Shown in pieces: positions 38,140 to 46,839 of a stretch of 64,000 nucleotides of DNA. Source of the DNA: Ectothiorhodospira mobilis (GTDB taxonomy: Bacteria; Pseudomonadota; Gammaproteobacteria; Ectothiorhodospirales; Ectothiorhodospiraceae). How positions within the stretch are numbered: position 1 is the stretch's first letter; every line of letters starts with the position of its first letter. The notes beneath the pieces are model-generated. The model saw only the letters and a list, made by a program, of their open reading frames with translations. It did not search any database and was not told the DNA's origin. The position numbers and the translations under genes were made by a program. The stretch is taken from assembly GCF_900114895.1 (NCBI RefSeq), contig NZ_FOUO01000005.1:62001-126000 (forward strand). Direction: 5' to 3'.

Positions 38140-39012
38140 ATGCCCGCCCAGATCATCGACGGCCGCGCCATCGCCAAGACCGTTCAAGAGGAGGTCCGCC
38201 AGGCGGTGGACGCCCGCACCGCCGCCGGACGCCGTCCGCCGGGCCTGGCGGTGGTGCTGGTGGGCCAGGACGCGGCCTCCCAGATCTACGTGCGCAACAA
38301 GCGCCGCACCTGCGAGGCGGTGGGCATGGTCTCCCAGTCCATCGACCTGCCGGACAACGTCTCCCTGGGGGATCTGCTGGATGTCATCGACGAACTCAAT
38401 GCCGATCCCGCCGTGGACGGCATCCTGGTGCAGCTGCCCCTGCCCCGGCACATCGACCAGGAGAAGGTGATCGAGCGCATCGATCCGGCCAAGGACGTGG
38501 ACGGCTTCCATCCCTACAACATGGGCCGCCTGGCCCTGCGCCTGCCGCGCCTGCGGCCCTGCACCCCCTTCGGCATCCGGCGCCTGCTGGACCACACGGG
38601 GGAAACCTACAAGGGCCGCCATGCGGTGATCATCGGCGCCTCCAACATCGTGGGCCGGCCCATGGCCCTGGAACTCATGCTGGCCGGGGCCACGGTGACG
38701 GTATGCCACCGCTTCACCCGGGAGATGGAGAGCCACGTCCAGCGCGCCGACATCCTCGTGGCCGCCGCGGGCCGGCCGCGGCTGGTACCCGGCGAGTGGG
38801 TGCAGCCCGGGGCCACGGTGATCGACGTGGGCATCAACCGCCAGGAGGACGGTTCCCTGGTGGGGGACGTGCAGTTCGACGCCGCCGCCGAGCGCGCCGC
38901 CTGGATCACCCCCGTCCCCGGCGGCGTGGGCCCCATGACCGTGGCCATGCTGATGAAGAACGCCCTCCAGGCCTGCGAGGCCTCGGAACGCGCCGGAGAC
39001 TGTCCCGCCTGA
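38140..39012 (+). CDS. folD: Methylenetetrahydrofolate dehydrogenase/cyclohydrolase
   Basis: A 290-residue bifunctional enzyme interconverting 5,10-methylene-THF and 10-formyl-THF. Key parts: [16 protein letters not shown] with the catalytic Lys near residue 54, [10 protein letters not shown] near residue 100, and the NADP site [16 protein letters not shown] near residue 165, ending in [17 protein letters not shown] precedes ATG 38140. It is the last intact housekeeping gene before the degraded island at 39-42 kb. Confidence 0.97.
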   Translation: MPAQIIDGRAIAKTVQEEVRQAVDARTAAGRRPPGLAVVLVGQDAASQIYVRNKRRTCEAVGMVSQSIDLPDNVSLGDLLDVIDELNADPAVDGILVQLPLPRHIDQEKVIERIDPAKDVDGFHPYNMGRLALRLPRLRPCTPFGIRRLLDHTGETYKGRHAVIIGASNIVGRPMALELMLAGATVTVCHRFTREMESHVQRADILVAAAGRPRLVPGEWVQPGATVIDVGINRQEDGSLVGDVQFDAAAERAAWITPVPGGVGPMTVAMLMKNALQACEASERAGDCPA

Positions 39013-39167
39013 TCCCAATGGGCCGAGAGGTCTGCAAGGACAGATCTAGGATAGCTCCCGGGCCGCGGGTGAGCCACGAACAGAAGGGCTCGGTATGTGC
39101 GGGGTCGCCTCACCGTCGACGGCGCCCCCGTCGCGAAGTTAGTGGATCAGCCCTCCAGATCCTCCAC

Positions 39168-39398
39168 CTATTCTGCCCACTGGCCATCCAGCTGCTGAAG
39201 CAGTTCCTCCAAGCGCTCACTGAGACGGCCGTACTGCACCGCCTCCTCGTCCAGATGTTTGCGTACATGGGAGCGAACCGCGTGTTCCATCTCCGAGGCT
39301 TTGGCACGGTCCCCCACCTGGTGGCCCAGGTGCGCATCGAACTCGGCGTCGGTGATGCTGCACCGGCGGGATGCGCGAGTCGATTCCCATGGAAATCA
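39168..39398 (-). pseudogene. HsdR (type I restriction endonuclease) C-terminal remnant
   Basis: A 76-codon open stretch without a start codon carries ITDAEFDAHLG, RAKASEMEHAVRSHVRKHL and GRLSERLEELLQ, ending at TAG. This is the helical C-terminal segment typical of type I restriction R subunits (pattern R-A-S-E-M-E-H-A-x-R-x-H-I). Everything upstream of it, including the nuclease and helicase domains, is missing. The flanking bases 39013-39167 hold no gene. Confidence 0.55.
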
Positions 39399-39490
39399 AA
39401 TAACTAAGCGCCTTCGATGGTAGCGAAAGCAGCGGCCAGGCAGGTAATTTCCTGGTTTGAGCCGACATCCTTTCGGTCAGAAAGCGCAGC

Positions 39491-39588
39491 TAGACGGCGC
39501 ATAATCATACAATTGGACGAGCCATAAGAAAGCAATTGGACGATAGAATAACCATCATCTGGACGCTAACCTAGCCATTAACTGGACG
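39491..39588 (+). repeat. Five 23-bp-spaced TGGACG direct repeats
   Basis: TGGACG (first copy TAGACG) begins at 39491, 39514, 39537, 39560 and 39583, exactly 23 bases apart each time. The bases just before each copy are partly conserved (roughly CATnAnY). The array ends 10 bases before the start region of the ATPase gene. The regular two-turn spacing fits multiple protein-binding sites on one DNA face, either an operator/iteron set or the multi-site end of a transposon. Nothing else is seen in 39399-39597. Confidence 0.65.
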
Positions 39589-39603
39589 CTGGCAGAGGTG
39601 GAC

Positions 39604-40852
39604 ATGGTATCCCCCTATCTCCCACGCTTGATCCGTGTTCGAGTGCTTGAGTCCCTCGCTGATACGCCGGTGGTCTGCCTGCTGGGACCCCGTCAGGCAG
39701 GCAAGACGACCCTCGCCCAGCGCATCGACCCCGAGCGCACCTACCTGAATCTGGATGACCCGACGCTGCTGGAAGCCGCTCGGCAAGATCCGTTGGGCTT
39801 CGTGGAGGGCCTGCCTGAATGCGTCACTCTGGACGAGGTACAGCGGGTGCCGGAACTTCTGCTGGCAATCAAATCGGTGGTGGACCGCGATCGCCAGCCA
39901 GGCCGCTTCCTGCTCACAGGCTCCGCCAACCTGCTGTTGTTACCCAAGGCGCAGGACTCCCTGGCTGGCCGCATGGAAGTCATTTACTTGCACCCGCTAA
40001 CCGAACAGGAGAAACGTATCAGCACCTCGACCCTGCTCGGCACGCTGGTGGAAGGGCAGCTCACGCCCAGAATGGTGCCGGACACCATACCATTGGCCCC
40101 AACAGCAGAGGTGCTATGTCAGGGTGGGTATCCCGAGCCCAATCGACGTCCACCCCACCGGGCGCGTCAGTGGTATCGCCAATACCTCAAACGCCATCGT
40201 GCAGCGCGACGTGCGGGATATCGCTGCCATTCAGGACGAAGATGGGATGCTGCGCCTGATGGAGTTGTTGGCCTACCGCACTGCCGGCCTGCTCAACGTC
40301 AGCAATCTGAGCAAGGAGCTGGGGATAGAGCGTGCCACCGTCACCAAGTACCTTGGCATCCTGGAGCGCCTGTTTCTGGTCCAGCTACTCCCCGCCTGGC
40401 ACCGTAACCACGCCAAACGGCTGATCAAGAGCCCCAAGATGCATCTGGTGGATACCGGCCTTGCCGCGGCACTGGGGCGCCTGGGGCCGGAACAGTGGTT
40501 GACCGAGACAGAACGCTTCGGTGCCCTGCTGGAAAGTCATGTGGTCGAGCAACTGATCGCTCAGGCCTCCTGGGTCGATCCGGAGCTACGATTCTCCCAC
40601 TACCGGGACAAGGACCAAGTGGAGGTCGATCTTGTCATCGAGCGTGGCCAGGAATTCTGGGGAGTGGAGGTCAAACGCGCCGCCAGCGTGCAGACCAAGG
40701 ACGCCGCCGGGCTCGCCAGGCTCGCCGAACAGGCCGGTAAGGACTTTCGTGGGGGGATGTTGCTCTACACCGGCCGCCACTGTCTCAAGCTGCAGGTGCC
40801 GGGCTGCTTCGCGGTACCGATCGGCATGCTGTGGGGAGAGCAACCCGGCTGA
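39604..40852 (+). pseudogene. AAA ATPase with DUF4143 domain, frameshifted
   Basis: The N-terminal frame has an AAA_14-type ATPase: Walker A GPRQAGKTT, YLNLDDPTLLEAA, LDEVQRVPELL (Walker B) and LTGSANLLLL. It reaches CQGGYPEPNRRPP and then goes out of frame; the DUF4143 part continues in the next frame from about 40193 (AIVQRDVRDIAAI, a winged helix, and VDLVIERGQEFWGVEVKRA with a PD-(D/E)xK-like core). One extra base near 40189-40194 restores a continuous protein. ATG 39604 follows AGAGG. Full length would be ~415 residues. It could be a genuine pseudogene or a sequencing error. Confidence 0.8.
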
Positions 40853-40855
40853 TAA

Positions 40856-40883
40856 GGCCTATCCCCGCTATCGCGGGGGAACC
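40856..40883 (+). repeat. Orphan CRISPR repeat-like palindrome (type I-E style)
   Basis: GGCCTATCCCCGCTATCGCG followed by GGGGAACC closely follows the 28-29 base type I-E repeat pattern, with its CCCCGC/GCGGGG stem and GGAACC end. Only one copy exists; no second copy lies 60 bases to either side and no cas gene is in the window. It starts 4 bases after the ATPase stop codon. Confidence 0.45.
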
Positions 40884-40896
40884 TACCAAACCGGCC

Positions 40897-41182
40897 TCAC
40901 TTGGCCATCGTCTTCAGCCGCGGGCGGAAGGCGCTGACGAAGTGGTTGAGCCGCTATGCCAGCCACTCACGGCATATGTCGTCGCTGGTGAAGTCTCCCA
41001 GACGCGCATAGCTGGCGAAGCCGGGGCGGTCAGGATCCAGCTAGCTGCTTTCGCCACTGTCACCGGGCAGCTCGGTCAGGATCTGCTCACGCTCTTCGTT
41101 GAGCCGATCCAGCACCTGACTGAGGCAGCTCGGCCTTCTTGCCGGCGAGGAAGATCCCGAAAACACCATATGAACAGGTCAT
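40897..41182 (-). pseudogene. Decayed gene coupled to the FtsZ-like gene
   Basis: An ATG at 41182 overlaps the TGA of the FtsZ-like gene (ATGA), the mark of translational coupling. It reads MTCSYGVFGIFLAGKKAEL, then slips one frame into LSQVLDRLNEEREQ. That frame meets a TAG after GDSGESS, continues as LDPDRPGFASYARLGDF, meets another TAG and ends with SAFRPRLKTMAK. At least one frameshift and two stops break it, or two small genes have run together. I recognise no family. Confidence 0.45.
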
Positions 41183-41745
41183 TGAGCATCAGACTCCCCC
41201 TTGATCCAACGTTGCACTCGCTGAGCGAGGAATTCCGAGCTTTTTTCGAGTGCATCTTCCAAGCTCATCGAGGCTGTGAAGTGTTCCGCGTGGTCATACG
41301 TGATGATGGTGGCACCGGTTGCCTCCAGATCCTGCAGTCCTGCCAGGGCGGTGTCGCGTCTCTCAGCCTCGAGTCCGAACGGCAGGGTAACGGCCACAAG
41401 AAGATTCAGACCTCGCTGAATGACCTCCTTGGCGAGGGAGGGCATGGCTCCAGTGCCTGCACCGCCTCCCAGCCCTGCCAGAAGCACCACCTTGCCGCTG
41501 TCGGGTAGTCGAGCCCTGATGTCCCCGAGCGACTCTCCCAATGCCTGGCTGCCACGAATCGGGGATGTGGCGCTCATGCCACCACAGGTTTTCGGGCCTA
41601 TTACTAGCCGCTGCTCTGCTGGTAGATCTTCTAGCGGTTTGCCGTCGGTATTGATGGCCATGAGCTGGCCACCCACCAACTCGTGAGCTCGTCTGGCCAG
41701 TGAAAGGCTGGCTCCGCCCACTCCGATGACGTTACATTCCCTCAT
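41179..41745 (-). CDS. Short FtsZ-like GTPase (GTPase domain only)
   Basis: A 188-residue protein equal to the N-terminal half of FtsZ. Nucleotide loops are recognisable: GVGGASLSL (T1, residues 8-16), NTDGKPL (T3-like region, ~32), the tubulin signature GLGGGAGTGAMP (91-102) and TLPFGLEAERR (120-130). It ends after the equivalent of core helix H7 (SLEDALEKSSEFLAQRV), so the T7 loop that supplies the hydrolytic aspartate and the whole C-terminal domain are absent. AAGGAG eight bases before ATG 41745 indicates real translation. It is far from any division cluster and sits among decayed defence genes, coupled to a broken partner. Confidence 0.75.
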   Translation of the reverse strand: MRECNVIGVGGASLSLARRAHELVGGQLMAINTDGKPLEDLPAEQRLVIGPKTCGGMSATSPIRGSQALGESLGDIRARLPDSGKVVLLAGLGGGAGTGAMPSLAKEVIQRGLNLLVAVTLPFGLEAERRDTALAGLQDLEATGATIITYDHAEHFTASMSLEDALEKSSEFLAQRVQRWIKGESDAQ

Positions 41746-41968
41746 CCCTGACTCCTTGTTGCCAAATGCGATAGTGATAGCCCTGTCGTAAACTGCCAAT
41801 GTTGAGACCGCTGGTCCGCCAAGTCGGCGCATTCAGTAGGCAGTGGCGTCCCCGGCAATATCGGCGCCCTCGTCGGACCCCACCAGCGGCTTGGAGCTGG
41901 GTCTTGCCGGTGGTGATGTCCTTGAGCAGCTCGGGCAGCGAGCGCTTGGTGCTGTCGAAGGTGGTCAT
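41732..41968 (-). pseudogene. DUF262 (GmrS/DndB-like) N-terminal stub
   Basis: Behind an AGGGAA ribosome binding site, the frame starts MTTFDSTKRSLPELLKDITT then GKTQL, the usual N-terminus of DUF262 proteins, where PDFQRGWVW normally follows. Here similarity stops at about 41894 and the frame continues in unrelated sequence, running 14 bases into the FtsZ-like gene. DUF262 is the nucleotide-sensing half of GmrSD-type modification-dependent restriction systems. The rest was lost by deletion. Confidence 0.5.
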
Positions 41969-42053
41969 GGCGGTTCCCTGTGCGATGCGGTCCTGATGCG
42001 GCCCGGAACAGGTGCCGCTGCAACTGGTGGAGGGTAAGGATCATGGGATAGGG

Positions 42054-43442
<1,389 letters not shown>

Positions 43443-43473
43443 GGACTCGGCCGTTTGCGGATGGAATGCCGGG

Positions 43474-43547
43474 CCGCCCGCCGTGCGGGCGGTGGTGAAA
43501 TGCAGGGTCCCATGATAGCGCACCGCCGGGGGGACGTGCCCCCGGCG
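43474..43547 (-). terminator. Two strong GC hairpins between gltX and cysS
   Basis: CGCCGGGG/CCCCGGCG (43524-43547) and CCGCCCGC/GCGGGCGG (43474-43492) are perfect eight-base stems in the 119-base gap. Neither is followed by a T-run on the - strand, so they may slow transcription or shape the cysS leader rather than terminate fully. Confidence 0.35.
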
Positions 43548-43561
43548 AAGGCGCAGCGGGG

Positions 43562-44962
43562 TCAGGCGGCGGACAGATCCCGGGCCTGCTCCAGGCGCCG
43601 GCGCACCCGTTCGGGCCCCAGCAGGTCCCAGACCCGATGCATCTCGGGACCGTGGGGGACGCCGGTGAGGGCCAGGCGCAGGGGCATGTACAGGCCCTTG
43701 CCCTTGTGCCCGCTGGCCCGGCCCACGGCCTTGGCGAAGTCCGGGAAGGCCTCCGGCCCCTCCTCCAGGACCGCCAGGGCCGCGTCGAAGAAGGCGGCAC
43801 CGGCCTCGCGCAGCGCCCCCCGCTGGGCCTCGTCCAGAGGCGGCTCGGGGGCGAACAGACGCCGCGCCCAGGCATTCAAGTCCGCCGGGAAGAGGATGTT
43901 GTCCCGCACCGCCGCCACCAGCGCCCCGCCCTGCCCCGCCGGCACGGGGGCCTCGTGATCCAGCCAGGCCACCAGGGCCGCGTCCGGGGCCGCCGCCACC
44001 GCCAGACGCTGCCAGTGGTCCAGTTGCGCCGCGTCATGCCGGGCCGGGGCCCGGCCCAGGCGGGCGGTATCAAAACGCGCCGCCAGGGTATCCAGGTCCA
44101 TGAGGCCGTCGTCTTCGTAGACATGCCCCAGGCGGGCCAGGTGGTTCAGCAGGGCCAGGGGCAGGTAGCCCTGGCGGTGCAACTGGCGCAGGCTGAGGGC
44201 CCCGCTGCGCTTGGACAGCGGCCCGCCGTCCTCGTCCAGGATCAGGGAGATATGGCCATAGTCCGGGGCGGTAAGCCCCAGGGCCTCCAGCAGCAACAGC
44301 TGGCGCGGGGTATTGGCGATGTGATCCTCCCCGCGCAGGACGAGGGTCACCCCCATGAGGGCATCATCCACGGCATTGCTGAAGAAGAACGACGGGGTGC
44401 CGTCGGAGCGGCGGATGATGAAATCCCCGATATCATCCGTGGCAAAACGCTGCGGCCCGCGCACCCGATCCTCAAAGACCACCGTGCGCCCCCGGGGCAC
44501 ACGAAAGCGCAGCGTGGGCCGCTCCCCCCGGGCCAGCCGTTCCTGCACCTCCTCCGGGCTGAGGCGGGCGCAGGTGCCGGGATAACGGGGCGGCTGCCCC
44601 GCGGCCATCTGCGCCTTGCGCGCCAGCCGCAGGCTCTGGTCGCTGCAGAAACAGGGGTAGACCAGACCCCGTTCCTCCAGGGAGCGGAAATACGTGGCAT
44701 AGCGCTCGCCACGCTGGGACTGCAGATAGGGCCCGGCGGTCCCGTCCGCCTCCGGCCCCTCCTGCCAATGCAGCCCCAGCCAGCGCAGGTCCTCCATCAG
44801 GTCCCGGGTGTACTCCGCCCGGCTGCGCTCGGCGTCGGTATCCTCGATGCGCAGCAGGAAGGTCCCCCCCTGCCCCCGGGCGGCCAGGGCGTTGAACAGG
44901 GCGGTGCGCAGGTTGCCCAGGTGCAGATGACCGGTGGGACTGGGGGCGAAACGGGTCTTCAT
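43562..44962 (-). CDS. gltX: Glutamyl-tRNA synthetase
   Basis: A 466-residue class I synthetase. HIGH-like motif [18 protein letters not shown] near residue 6, EDTDAERS near 41 and the KMSKS-like LSKRSGALS near 236. A zinc-site-like cluster CFCSD...C lies near residues 100-130. The frame also has an ATG eight codons upstream (44986), but [11 protein letters not shown] is the conserved family start, so 44962 is used. It charges tRNA-Glu; whether it also acts on tRNA-Gln depends on the presence of glnS, which is not visible here. Confidence 0.95.
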   Translation of the reverse strand: MKTRFAPSPTGHLHLGNLRTALFNALAARGQGGTFLLRIEDTDAERSRAEYTRDLMEDLRWLGLHWQEGPEADGTAGPYLQSQRGERYATYFRSLEERGLVYPCFCSDQSLRLARKAQMAAGQPPRYPGTCARLSPEEVQERLARGERPTLRFRVPRGRTVVFEDRVRGPQRFATDDIGDFIIRRSDGTPSFFFSNAVDDALMGVTLVLRGEDHIANTPRQLLLLEALGLTAPDYGHISLILDEDGGPLSKRSGALSLRQLHRQGYLPLALLNHLARLGHVYEDDGLMDLDTLAARFDTARLGRAPARHDAAQLDHWQRLAVAAAPDAALVAWLDHEAPVPAGQGGALVAAVRDNILFPADLNAWARRLFAPEPPLDEAQRGALREAGAAFFDAALAVLEEGPEAFPDFAKAVGRASGHKGKGLYMPLRLALTGVPHGPEMHRVWDLLGPERVRRRLEQARDLSAA

Positions 44963-45040
44963 GGCGATGTCGGCGTCTTCGGGCATGGCGCGGGATGGTA
45001 GCTCAAAAGGGGCTCACCGGCACACCACAGCCGGCAGCAC

Positions 45041-45260
45041 GGCGCAGGTCCGAGAGATCCGCCCGGGGTGGAGGGGTTTCCGGAGACGGGTGTACGCCGC
45101 AGGGAAACGGCGAGCAAGCATCCAGGGAGGGATTCACCCCGGCCCGGCGCAGGTCCGGAAGATCCGCCCGGGGTGGAGGGGGTTCCCGGAGACGGGTGTG
45201 CGCCGCAGGGAAGCGGCGCGCAAGCCTCCAGGGATGGATCCACGGCGGCCCGGCGCAGGG
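45041..45260. repeat. Tandem ~105-bp repeat in intergenic region
   Basis: A unit starting GGCGCAGGTCCG (45041) is repeated from 45146 with few differences, and a third copy begins at 45252 but is lost after nine bases. The period is 105-106 bases, within a 436-base gap between gltX and the cyclophilin gene. Units contain GATCCGCCCGGGGTGGAGGG and CCGCAGGGAA blocks with stem potential. Open frames across it on both strands simply follow the repeat and are not believed to be genes. No promoter for the cyclophilin gene is obvious. Confidence 0.7.
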
Positions 45261-45422
45261 AACCCCCTCCACCCCGGGCACCTCTCCCCGCGCTTTCCCG
45301 CACAGGACGCATAAGGCTATCATCACCCCGGCGGGCATCGGCCCGGTCCACCCCTCCCAAAAAGAACGGATGCGGGGAACCCACGGCGGCGGACCCCCCA
45401 CAGATACAAGGCGCCCGATACG

Positions 45423-46010
45423 ATGCGCATGCGATCCATGTTCAGACGGCTGCTGGTCACCCTGGCCCTGCTGTCCACAACCACGGGAAACCAAGTAATG
45501 GCTGAAAGCGAAAACCCAAGGGTCCAGCTGGAGACGACCATGGGCACGATCGTCCTGGAACTCTATCCGGACAAGGCCCCGGAAACGGTGGAGAACTTCC
45601 TGGGCTACGTGCGCGAAGGGTTCTACGACGGCACCATCTTCCACCGCGTGATCCCCGGATTCATGGTCCAGGGCGGCGGCTTCACCCCCGACATGCAGCA
45701 GAAACCCACCCACGACCCCATCCGTAACGAGGCCAACAACGGCCTGAGCAACGAACCCGGCACCGTGGCCATGGCCCGCACCCCCAACCCCCACTCCGCC
45801 ACGGCGCAGTTCTTCATCAACGTGGAGCACAACCGCTTCCTGGACTTCACCGCGGAAAACCCCCAGGGCTGGGGCTATGCCGTCTTCGGCCGCGTAGTGG
45901 AGGGGATGGACGTGGTGGAACGCATCGTGGCCGTACCCACCGGCAACCACGGCATGCACCAGGACGTCCCCCGGGAGCCCATCGTCCTCGACCGCGTCAG
46001 CGAACAGTAA
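45423..46010 (+). CDS. Peptidyl-prolyl cis-trans isomerase, cyclophilin type
   Basis: A 195-residue protein. After a signal-like segment ([22 protein letters not shown]) comes the cyclophilin fold: [14 protein letters not shown] with the catalytic Arg, [13 protein letters not shown] and [14 protein letters not shown]. It speeds proline isomerisation in folding. If translated from 45423 the protein is exported; an in-frame ATG at 45498 (MAESENPRV) would give a cytosolic form. lpxH begins 9 bases after its stop, so they are likely one operon. Confidence 0.93.
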   Translation: MRMRSMFRRLLVTLALLSTTTGNQVMAESENPRVQLETTMGTIVLELYPDKAPETVENFLGYVREGFYDGTIFHRVIPGFMVQGGGFTPDMQQKPTHDPIRNEANNGLSNEPGTVAMARTPNPHSATAQFFINVEHNRFLDFTAENPQGWGYAVFGRVVEGMDVVERIVAVPTGNHGMHQDVPREPIVLDRVSEQ

Positions 46011-46019
46011 CGCGGAACC

Positions 46020-46748
46020 GTGCGTTCCACACTCTTCGTCTCGGACCTGCACCTGGATCCGGACCGCCCCGCCATCCTCGCCGCCTTCGAACGCCTCCTG
46101 CGCGGGCCGGCGCGGCAGGCGGACGCCCTGTACATCCTGGGGGACCTGTTCGAATACTGGATCGGGGATGACGATCCGGCCCCGCATCTGGAACCGGTCT
46201 TCGACGCCCTGGCCGACCTGGCTCAGGCCGGCGTACCGGTGTACTTCACCCACGGCAACCGGGACTTCCTGGTGGGCGAAGGCTTCGCCCGCCGCAGCCG
46301 CTGCCGGCTGCTGGACACGGAGACGGTGATCGATCTCTATGGCACCCCCGTGCTGCTCATGCACGGGGACAGCCTGTGCACCGATGATCACGAATACATG
46401 GCCTTCCGGGACATGGTGCGGGATGCGCAATGGCAGGCGGCCTTCCTCGCCCGCCCCCTGGCCGAGCGCCATGCCGAGGCCGAGGCCATGCGCGCCCGCA
46501 GCCGCCGCTCCACCCGGCGCAAGCCCGCGGACATCACCGACGTCCACCCCGGGGCGGTGGAGGCGGCCCTGCGGCGCAACGGCGTGCGCATCCTCATCCA
46601 CGGCCACACCCACCGCCCCGCCCTGCACGACCTGACCCTGGACGGGGCCCCCGCCCGGCGCATCGTGCTGCCGGACTGGTACGAGACCGGCGGGCTGCTG
46701 CGGGCCACCCCCGAAGGCATGGCCCTGGAGACCTGGCCGGTGACATGA
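46020..46748 (+). CDS. lpxH: UDP-2,3-diacylglucosamine diphosphatase
   Basis: A 242-residue metallophosphatase of lipid A synthesis, producing lipid X from UDP-2,3-diacylglucosamine at the membrane face. Calcineurin-type metal motifs: FVSDLHLD (7-14), GDLFEYWIGDD, HGNRDFL, MHGDSLCTDD and HGHTHRP. The start is GTG 46020. Its presence shows a lipopolysaccharide-bearing outer membrane. Confidence 0.95.
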   Translation: MRSTLFVSDLHLDPDRPAILAAFERLLRGPARQADALYILGDLFEYWIGDDDPAPHLEPVFDALADLAQAGVPVYFTHGNRDFLVGEGFARRSRCRLLDTETVIDLYGTPVLLMHGDSLCTDDHEYMAFRDMVRDAQWQAAFLARPLAERHAEAEAMRARSRRSTRRKPADITDVHPGAVEAALRRNGVRILIHGHTHRPALHDLTLDGAPARRIVLPDWYETGGLLRATPEGMALETWPVT

Positions 46749-46839
46749 GCCCCATCCCCCTGCTTGATCCGCCGCCGCAGCCCGGGACCAACGGCGCCGC
46801 GAAAAGCTCCCCCAGAGCCACCGGCGCAGGCCCCACGCT

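Noticed and set aside
39491-39588. 23-bp-spaced repeats as a CRISPR array
   Set aside because: The conserved core is only about six bases and the units between are far shorter than CRISPR repeats plus spacers.
45068-45505. A + strand frame across the tandem repeat as a gene
   Set aside because: It just translates the repeat and runs into the cyclophilin gene in another frame; all frames across the repeat look equally open.
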